A stretch of DNA of 64,000 nt from Triatoma infestans (lineage: Eukaryota > Arthropoda > Insecta > Hemiptera > Reduviidae). Below, in pieces: positions 56,485 through 64,000 of this stretch. The stretch is from the NCBI GenBank assembly GCA_011037195.1, contig JAAEAF010000666.1, positions 124,001 to 188,000 on the forward strand, written 5' to 3'. A model generated the notes under the pieces. The model had not been told where the DNA came from. It made no database searches and was given only the letters and a program-made list of their open reading frames with translations. The position numbers and the translations under genes were made by a program. Position 1 is the stretch's first letter. The number at the start of each line of letters is the position of its first letter.

Positions 56485-57830
56485 CAATCTAAAATAAGTA
56501 ATCGTAAAAATATCTAAAAATAATTTAGCATAACATACTCTTGGAAATATTTCATACGTCACCATATCTGCTGTTCAGCTAAAGCCAAGACAGTGTGAGA
56601 GATATGGTGGCATTGCAGTCCCAGTAATACTGTTGCTCTTCACTTACATCATTTATCATTTTTACTTGACATCATTATAAATGAGCCTGAATGCCTCTGT
56701 GCAGACTACAGATTGTCTAAAGTACAGAAAAAAAGAATAAATTACTTTTCCAGTTTTGTCTCCCAGATGTCAATTTATATTAATATATAATAAGACTTTT
56801 AACAAATTATTAATTTAATACTTGATTCTCCTTAAAATGATAATTACAAAAAAATCACAATTTTGCCCCTCGATTTGCATTATCATAACACATCGTTGCC
56901 ATAATTTGATTTAAGTTGTGTGGGTTCACTTTAAGAATTGGTATAATTTTTATTGTCTTAGTCTAATCCATTGAAATGGTGATGTTGTGTTGTATGTTTG
57001 TAGTAGCATGAGCGGTTTAGTAAAAGGGCTTGTACGTATATATGTTTAAGAGAGAAGTAATAAGAATAATTAAGAAAACACTGGTAGATTAAATCAAATA
57101 TATTCTTTAAAGATATTTCAATGCTATGCAATAACACAGCAATATTAATTAATTTACTGAATTTAGTTGGAATAAACTCTTATGCTATAACTTAAACTGG
57201 CACAGTTCTGATGTGTTCTCCTTGGTGTCTACAACAAAACTCTCTTGAAGGAATTCCTTCTCTAATTGTTCGTTCAATTCCTCCCCTATGAGAAGACGGG
57301 GGCAGAACAATGCCATCAAGGTTCATGAACTTTTCCAGTAACTGTACTCTTCTACCTGCGTGTACCCTTTTGCCCACAAGCTCGCATCTTTCTTCCTAAT
57401 TTTGATATTTCAAATTAAAATAGATATAATTTCTTGCATCCATCACACCATTCTATCTATGACAAGCTCCGGATAACTTCTTTGTTATTTAGATTACGAA
57501 AAATTGTAAACAAAACAAAATATTGAAATAAAAACCCAGATTCACATGCTCCTGGCTCCTTCATTGGACACTCTGCAATGGATAGTAAAAAAGATCACTT
57601 TATCTGCAAAGAACAAGAACATCTATCTTCGTCCTAATTCGTGGTCTGCAAAAACAGAATTTATACAACTATTTTATTCCTCTATAAACAAAAAAAACTC
57701 TGTTGACCCGCCCTTATTGCAGAACCTACAGTTCTAATTGACAAGTTTTCTTTTAAAAATCGAATGTTGTAATAAATAAATTGTAATAAATGTAAGTTTT
57801 CTATATTGCGCAGATGGAACATCTCAATAT
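56485..57830. other. Non-coding stretch with one unassigned short frame
   Basis: Minus-strand 57192-57377 reads GKRVHAGRRVQLLEKFMNLD and further residues. It matches no family I know. A one-base change near 57300 would continue it in another frame. It may be a relic of an unknown element. Nothing else is recognised. Confidence 0.3.
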
Positions 57831-57839
57831 TCAATGAGG

Positions 57840-58095
57840 TATTATAGAATGAAGCTTGTCCGTCCCAGATTCCAATAGATCCCTTTCAAAAATAACTTTT
57901 TCCAACAAACAAACAAAAAAAAATGGTTTAAAAGTTGATAGGGCAATAAATAAATGCATTGATGAAGTTTGAAGAACATCGTTGGAGCCGTTCTCGAGAA
58001 TATCGCTCAAAACAAAAGAACCAATACGGAATGCAAGATTCAGCTTCCGGTGATTATTTTTTGTTTTTGAAATGTTTAGTTCACGAACAAGCGCG

Positions 58096-58128
<33 letters not shown>

Positions 58129-58145
58129 CAAAACACGAAAAGCAC
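57840..58145 (+). repeat. DR1 copy, forward, with CA microsatellite
   Basis: AAAAGTTGATAGGGC, GAACATCGTTGGAGCCG, TTCTCGAGAATATCGCTCAA, GATTCAGCTTCCGGTGAT, TTTTTGTTTTTGAAATG, GTTCACGAACAAGCG, then (CA)n at 58098-58127. The minus-strand 104-codon frame here is repeat sequence. Confidence 0.75.
58098..58127. repeat. CA microsatellite inside DR1
   Basis: (CA)n in the fixed DR1 microsatellite position after GTTCA. Confidence 0.95.
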
Positions 58146-58149
58146 TTTG

Positions 58150-59055
58150 CTCTACAGTAATAATGTATTGAAACATCAAAAGGTGCCGCCAAAAAAGCTT
58201 TTAGCCAACTCTATATTCATTTCTGTCATAAAAACATGTTCAATTTAAAATTCAATTTTACCAACTTTTAAAATATTTAAAACTTAACAATTATTTAGTT
58301 ATTTACTTATTTTGACTCGGCGCCTTTTCTTTCGGCTGTCCCAGTTACAATTTATTCTTAACTTTATTATATTAATTTAAATATGAATATAAATATAAAC
58401 ATTCAATTTTACCAACTCTTTAAATATTTTTTACTCTTAAACCTAAATTTTCTTAAATTCTTTTATATCTAAACATTTATATTATATAATATATTACTTA
58501 TATCATAAAAAGTGATGCCTCTATTTTCATGCGGGCATTTTGGCAAAATTTACTTCTCCAAAGTAAAAAATACCCAAATGTCCACTACCTCTAAATGGTT
58601 GGGAAAATTTCTAATGTTTTATCTCCAAAAATCATTTATCACACAATAATTTTCAGTGTTACCCACCCCATTCTTGATTTGGATATTTCCATGGGAGGGG
58701 TATCTTACACAGTATTTGTAACAGTAAAAATTATAAAACCGCAGGATTCTATATGGTTTCGAATGAATGCTTCAAGTACTTATCTCCTCCAAACGTCATT
58801 ATTTGCTAAACTCTGAATAAAATTCTTAATTCTGGAACATTTTTGAATTATTATTTGCATAAAGTCAAAATTGAAATTGATTCTAACAAAAAAAAGATTT
58901 ATCAGACCCAGACAACTAGCGTGGGATAACTGTTTTTAATACAATTTCAAAAATTTGTCCGTCTTTAATTTATAATAGTTGCTGGAATGGCCAGAATATG
59001 CAAACTTAATTAACGAAGAATGGGTTTCCGTTGTGTAAGAGCAGGAACGCAGTTT
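58150..59055. other. AT-rich non-coding stretch
   Basis: No gene recognised; a 73-codon frame at 58595-58816 shows no family features. Confidence 0.35.
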
Positions 59056-59059
59056 ATGT

Positions 59060-59815
59060 ACTTTCATCTACAATTAACTAATGCTTAGAAAGACAAGAAT
59101 ATGCATCTTCATTGATTTAAAAAGAGCTTTCGACTCTGAGTCACATGAGATATTGGGGTATAAAGTAAACAACCTTGGTATATGTGGCAAACTTCTAGAT
59201 TGATTGTGAAAATTTATGATGTCGCTACAATGGCTGTTTCTGACGGAAGTCTTGTGTTTGAAATCTTGGAAAGGTGTCTTACAAGGTGAGATACTATCTC
59301 CGCATTCTATATGGCAGACATAGTTAATGTTTTTGAGGAAGCTAATACAGACAGAATTAGTATAATAATTAAGTATAAGGATTATACTTATTAATAAGGA
59401 TTTAAGATTAATAATGTACATAGATGGTGTTGTAATTGTCTCTCCGTCTGGTCTGATGCACAATTAACTTTAAATAAATTCAACAATATTGTAATAATAA
59501 TTCTTCATTGCATGACACTAGTCATGTTGTTTGTTTTAATAAAGGGGGTCGGTCATTAGTAAACATCTATATTCTGATAATAATATTATAGAGTTTAGAA
59601 ATAAATGTAATTACTTGGGGGTTCCTTTTAGATCATCTGGGAGATTTTATAGGGCCATAAATTTTATCGATTGTCGATTCCTTAGAATTTGTTTTCTAAG
59701 ACTATTGGAAATTGACGAAAATTGTAATAAATTTAACATCATTAATGCTTGTAAAAATCATGTTCTTAGCGAACATGTTGAATTCATTGCGAATTCGTCT
59801 TCTTATTTCAGTATA
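59060..59815 (+). pseudogene. LINE-G reverse transcriptase fossil
   Basis: Plus-strand RT pieces in order: ICIFIDLKRAFDSESHEIL (motif A, about 59105), NNLGICGKLLD, GVLQGEILSP (motif B, about 59275), IMYIDGVVIVSPSGL (motif C, about 59415, with YIDG in place of YADD), CFNKGGRSLV (about 59540), and NKCNYLGVPFRSSGRFYRAI (about 59610). Stops and frame changes separate the blocks. It ends near 59815 where a minus-strand mariner-like fossil begins. It may be related to LINE-A/B, but divergence is high. Confidence 0.75.
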
Positions 59816-59819
59816 ACAT

Positions 59820-60260
59820 GATCTTTGTGGCCAATTCACGTCACCTCTGCGAGAGATAACCATACCCTCAAATATTGATGCAGAATGTCCATCGTGGCGT
59901 CCGCTGTGTGGCACGTAGTGCCGTCCTGCTGGAACCATATGTCGTCTGCCTCCATATAGTTCAATTTGGGCCAAAAGAAATCGGTTATCATCGTTCTGTA
60001 GCGCTCGCCTTTGACGGTGATGGCCTCACCAACGTCGTTTTCAAAAAAGTACGGACCAATGACGCCGCCGGTCCAAAATCCGCACCAAAAAGTAACTTTT
60101 TGTGGATGCATTACCACCTGGTAAACCTCGTGTGGGTTGGCGTCGTCCCATATACGGCAATCGTGCTTTTTAATATAGCCATTCATCCAAAATGCGCCTC
60201 ATCGCTAAAGATGATTTTTCTGCCAAAATTGGGGCCTCTTCCAAATGCTTCGAAGAGAGA
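59820..60260 (-). pseudogene. Tc1/mariner-superfamily transposase fossil
   Basis: On the minus strand: KIIFSDEAHF with the first catalytic Asp (about 60215), then in a shifted frame MNGYIKKHDCRIWDDANPHE, VVMHPQKVTFWCGFWTGGVI, GPYFFENDVGEAITVKGERY and WFQQDGTTCHTA with the second Asp (about 59910). The block ISRRGDVNWPQRSC appears in another frame, followed by a breakpoint before the third acidic residue. At least two frameshifts occur. Both the N-terminal DNA-binding region and the C-terminus are missing. This type is common in insect genomes and differs from the mariner at 24 kb. Confidence 0.85.
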
Positions 60261-60264
60261 GAAT

Positions 60265-61425
60265 AGGAAATGAGAGAAAACACGAAATCTACAGGTTTAT
60301 AAAAACAATATTAGTGATATTATTAACAATAATAATAATAGAATTCAGCTAATCAAGTGTATCTAACCTTCCAGGCATGGCGGGCTTATTTGAGCAAAGG
60401 AATGGCCGACTTTACTGATGCGGCTTAAAAAAAATACAAACATAAGGCAAACTTTTTTATGTTTCATTGAAAGTTGGACGGCTGTTAATTTGAAGCAATT
60501 AAACTATAATTAGGCAAGACTAGAGTGGACATAATCTTGGTCTAACGGAGACTTAAGTTGAGCTGGCTGGAAGTAGGACCAACTTCACCAGCTCACTTGT
60601 TAATGAGGTGTCTAACAAGGCTGTCTCTAAACGTTTGATTAGACAATTATGTCATATAGGGCTCTCTCTCTCTAATTGGAACTGCGTTCCAGTCGAGATG
60701 TGTGTAATAGGGATAGGCATTATATAGATAGATTCACTGAGTTGAAGCGATTTGCACAAAGTTTTATACTATAGTTTTAACTTTCCTTGTGTTTATTAAA
60801 GTAAAGGGCAACTTTGAATGAGTCAGGCTACTTTATTCTTACAGGGAACTGAGCAGGATCCGCACTTGCACGCTTCCCAAGGGCCACCCTTTAATAACAA
60901 TAATGGTGGTAACAAAGTTGAGCTAAAAGTTTTCAAGAAACAATGTAAACAAAAAAAGCCTGTCTATGGGGGATTACAAATAGTTTATAGTTAGAGAGGA
61001 AATATTAAAGATTAAAAACTGTGCTACAGAATTCATTGAACTTTTGAAAGCACTAATTATGTTTAAGTCCAACTTGAAAAACATGATTTGAGAAGAGTCT
61101 CTTACCTCGAAAATGATATTATTTAAAAAAATGTTATTAGATTACTAGTGGGTTACCATTGGGTGTGAAACTCTAAATAAACTGATCACTTTTACTTAAA
61201 ACATTTTTCGAAAAAATTGATTTTAATGGATTGTTTAGGAAATGTTTGAGTGACTATTCACTCACTGCAATCTGCCTTTACAAGATTTGATGTAGGATTT
61301 GAGCAAACAATGTAATCAGTCACAAGTTATTCATCCACGCATAACTTATCCCCCAAAAAAACAACACGTATTAATCACCGCCAACTAAATTTCGTTTGGG
61401 AGCGACAACTGAACGTTCAGTGAAA
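60265..61425. other. Non-coding stretch
   Basis: A short hairpin GAGCTGG...CCAGCTC with inner GAAGT/ACTTC is at 60559-60594. A DR1 scrap (ACATTTTTCGAAAAAATTGA) is at 61199-61218. No gene is recognised. Confidence 0.4.
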
Positions 61426-61431
61426 CTTTAG

Positions 61432-62250
61432 TCTGGTGTGAAACATCCACACCACTTTCTCTTCTTGAATGAATCACAATTTTAATTGGCAAATCTTCTT
61501 AAAACTTGGAAATTTTAATCTTAATTTATAGAAATTTAATAGAAATAAATGAAAATGGAATAGATATTTTAATACATTTCTAGTTGTCCTTAACTAGAAA
61601 GATGGTAAAAAGCTGATGTTGCACAAGTACTGGTGATTTATCTGGCTAGCGTTACATTGTATGATACCTGTCAAATCTTTTGAATTTAGAATAAACCCAA
61701 CACTCTCAGCTCCACCAATACACAATCTAAAGTAGATTTCTTGGGAAAAATGTTGCCAATAAAGTTGTAGGTTGATAACAGTTAGCGGTCCAAGTTAGAG
61801 AAAATCGTTCGAACAAATTTTCAAGAAAATTACAGAAAACTCAGAATCCATTGTGTAAAGTTCATTTCCGGTTAATCGTTTTTCTTAAATTTGAAATTCC
61901 AACAATGCTTTTTATACAACTTATTATATATAAAAGTTAGTACCGTAGATTATACTGAAATGAACATTAGAGGGAAGATTAACATTGCAACTCCCCCGAA
62001 ACCAATTTACCTTGGAAAAACAGATATTCAAGTTCATATTATACGAATTTTTAAAACAACTTTGGAACTGCTTGTGTCCGTTCTTACCCAGTATATCGTT
62101 AAAACACATATTGTGAATTCAGTGTCAGTTCATGTGTTCTCATGCACTTCACTATTACCCACCATCATCCTATTAAACATTACATTATCAATCAAACATT
62201 ACATTATCAATCAAACATTACCTCTAAGTATTTCTCTTACTACATAATAA
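61432..62250 (+). repeat. DR1 copy, forward
   Basis: The terminal signature GTCTGGTGTGAAACATCCAC then ACCACTTTCTCTTCTTG begins at 61431. ATCTTCTTAAAACTTGG, GAGAAAATCGTTCGAAC, TTTTCAAGAAAATTACAG, GTTCATTTCCGGTTAATCG and CCGAAACCAATTTACC follow. It ends near TTTCTCTTACTAC (62233). A 118-codon frame at 61891-62247 lies in the repeat and a short ATTACATTATCAATCAAAC duplication; not called. Confidence 0.75.
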
Positions 62251-62254
62251 TCTG

Positions 62255-62837
62255 TTCCCATAATTTTTAAAAATTATGACATGAAAGGCTGAAAAGGCTT
62301 TTATGAAAATTTCATGTTACCAAGCTTAATTAATAATAAATTTTATAAATTAAAAACCAATAAATAAAATGTTCAGAGTTTTGATGGAAACAACGTTGTA
62401 CAGAATATAATCTTTGGAGTATAATCAATTTAATACAGTTTAATACACATCTTAATTATTAAACCAACTCTATATTTATATTTAATACCACATATCCTAC
62501 CTTCTATCTGAAACCACTAACCCTGCTGATTATTTATTTATTTCCTACAACACCCGCATGGAACTGTTACCATGGTTACCATCAACTGTCTAAAACTGGT
62601 TGGGAATATGAACTAACGACCCTTCGTATTATTAATCATTGTAAAGATTTAATCAGTAGCAGATAAACTCTCTACGGGGGATCGAAAGAAAGCCAAATTA
62701 GGTACGAATCACCGTTTTCGGCTTATTTAATAAAATCAAAAAATTATAACAAACCGTGACACCTTTCATCATTATAGGAAATAATTCATTTGGCTTTCTT
62801 ATAAAATGGAATTTGCTCTTTTATTGTCAGATTTCTC

Positions 62838-62840
<3 letters not shown>
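62255..62840. other. AT-rich non-coding stretch
   Basis: No gene or assignable repeat. Confidence 0.35.
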
Positions 62841-62842
<2 letters not shown>

Positions 62843-62896
<54 letters not shown>

Positions 62897-62915
62897 AGAG
62901 ATATATATATATATA
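62843..62915. repeat. CA/TA compound microsatellite
   Basis: (CA)n at 62843-62894, TCAGAG, then (TA)n. The Tc1-like element starts immediately after a TA of this run. Confidence 0.97.
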
Positions 62916-64000
62916 CAGACAAAACAAAGTTTACATACATCCCAAGAATTTTTGCATAACCCTAAAAATTATTTGTGTTGTAAAAATTGAGGGAATATTA
63001 AAAGTTGTATATAACAAATGTATAAGTAAATAAAAAATAAATATCTCAAAAAAAATAAATAAATAAACAACCCGCAATAAATAAATTTTGTTTCAAACAC
63101 AACAAGCATAGAGAAACATAAGTCAACATACATATAATGACGGAAATAAAGGTTATTTTTATCATAAATTAAACCATTTTATTTCCAGACGTTGATAAAG
63201 TAATAAGTTATAAAAATTTAAGTTAATTTGTAAAATGAACTCCAGACGAGAAGAAATATCTCTAGAAGAATAGGAAATCATTTTTAGATTCCATATTGAT
63301 GGCTTGTAAAGCCATCCATTTGCCATTCCATTTGCTGGAAATTGTCAAAAGAGTAAGAAGAAGTCATGCCAGTTTGCAGACACTTATAAGAAATTATAAT
63401 TTAACAAAAACTTTATGTAATAAACCGAAAAGTAGTAGACTCCTAAATTATCGGCTCGCAATAAACGTAATTTAGTAAAACGGTGGGATCCCAAAATAAC
63501 TAACAGATTTGGCGAAAGAAGTTGTCTCAATAAGTGGAATAAGTGTCCATCCAGTTATCATGTTAAGAGCTTTGGGGGAACACGAGTTCTTAATAGAACT
63601 GCTAGTAGGAAACCTCTCATATCTTCAAAAAATGATTAAAAAAAAGCGCTTTGAATTCGCCAAGTTATATAGAGGCAAGGGCTGTAATTTTTGGGCCCAA
63701 GTTCTTTTTACTGATTGATCGAAAGTATTCAATTTTTTTGGAAATGATAAAAAAAATAAAGTATGGAGCAATAAAGAATGAAAGTTTAAGAAAACAAATA
63801 TATCATACCAACAGATAGGCTTCGGGGTGGGAGTGTCATTGTTTGGTGCAGCATGTCCGTTTCTGGAGTTGGGGAATTAGTCTTATTGAAACAAATATGG
63901 ATAGATTTTTATATTTGGATATTCTAAGGAATAATTTGTTTTAAAATCTGGCTTGGGAAACGACTGGATTTTCCAGCAAGATAATGGCCCCAAACAAGAA
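62916..64000 (+). mobile_element. Tc1-like transposon, left part; continues beyond the window
   Basis: Similarity begins CAGACAAAACAAAGTTTACA right after a TA dinucleotide (62914-62915). The AAGTTTACATAC motif is common in Tc1-like terminal repeats, and TA is the target site of the superfamily. A decayed transposase follows. The right end is outside the window, so the terminal repeat cannot be confirmed. Confidence 0.75.
63235..64000 (+). pseudogene. Tc1-like transposase, decayed, partial at window edge
   Basis: Reads MNSRREEISLEE then a stop. LSARNKRNLVKRWDPKI (about 63450) and AKEVVSISGISVHPVIMLRA (63509 on) correspond to the bipartite helix-turn-helix. KRFEFAKLYRGKGCNFWAQV and LFTD precede a stop at the first catalytic Asp region. 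KNKVW, GGSVIVWCSMSVSGVGEL (about 63825) and DWIFQQDNGPKQ (about 63965) with the second Asp follow in changing frames. The third acidic residue lies beyond 64000. Several stops make it inactive. Confidence 0.85.

Overview
This 64 kb window is AT-rich, repeat-dense eukaryotic DNA. The mix of element types (APE-type non-LTR retrotransposons, a Ty1/copia element, a hAT element, Tc1/mariner relatives, tRNA-derived SINEs) and the many CA/TA microsatellites suggest an arthropod, most likely an insect; that placement is an inference and I cannot name the species. I recognise no host protein-coding gene, rRNA gene or functional tRNA gene. Essentially every protein-like stretch I can identify comes from a transposable element, and nearly all are broken.

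Layout, left to right. 0-3 kb: a tRNA-derived SINE with target duplications and copies of two dispersed repeats. 3.4-9.5 kb: two related LINEs in series on the minus strand (a 5'-truncated copy, LINE-B, and a copy carrying ORF1 and a deleted ORF2, LINE-A). 10.7-16.5 kb: a palindromic repeat, a fold-back element, a plus-strand LINE remnant, a second SINE with target duplications and a possible solo LTR. 17.7-22 kb: copies of an abundant modular repeat, DR1, including two copies facing each other. 23.6-24.3 kb: a mariner fossil. 25-29 kb: DR1 copies carrying two unrelated minisatellites at the corresponding internal position. 29.46-31.80 kb: a complete hAT element with a perfect 8 bp target duplication and a decayed transposase. 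33.1-33.9 kb: a LINE remnant.

37.6-42.1 kb: the best preserved LINE (LINE-D, minus strand; endonuclease, reverse transcriptase, RNase H, C-terminal zinc-binding motif, one in-frame stop), lying tail to tail with a fragment of a different LINE. 42.6 kb: a small palindromic element. 47.56-52.43 kb: a minus-strand copia retrotransposon with near-identical LTRs, a decayed interior, and a LINE fragment where its integrase core should be. 53.6 kb: an almost perfect fold-back hairpin. 59.1-60.3 kb: a plus-strand LINE fossil abutting a minus-strand mariner-like transposase fossil. 62.9-64 kb: the start of a Tc1-like element that runs off the right edge.

Nothing here reads as a cooperating gene system; it is a layered record of insertions. 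The most unusual feature is DR1: at least ten terminal-signature sites on both strands, a repeated internal module, facing copies, and CA microsatellites and minisatellites arising at fixed positions inside separate copies. I find no coding capacity that would explain how it spreads.
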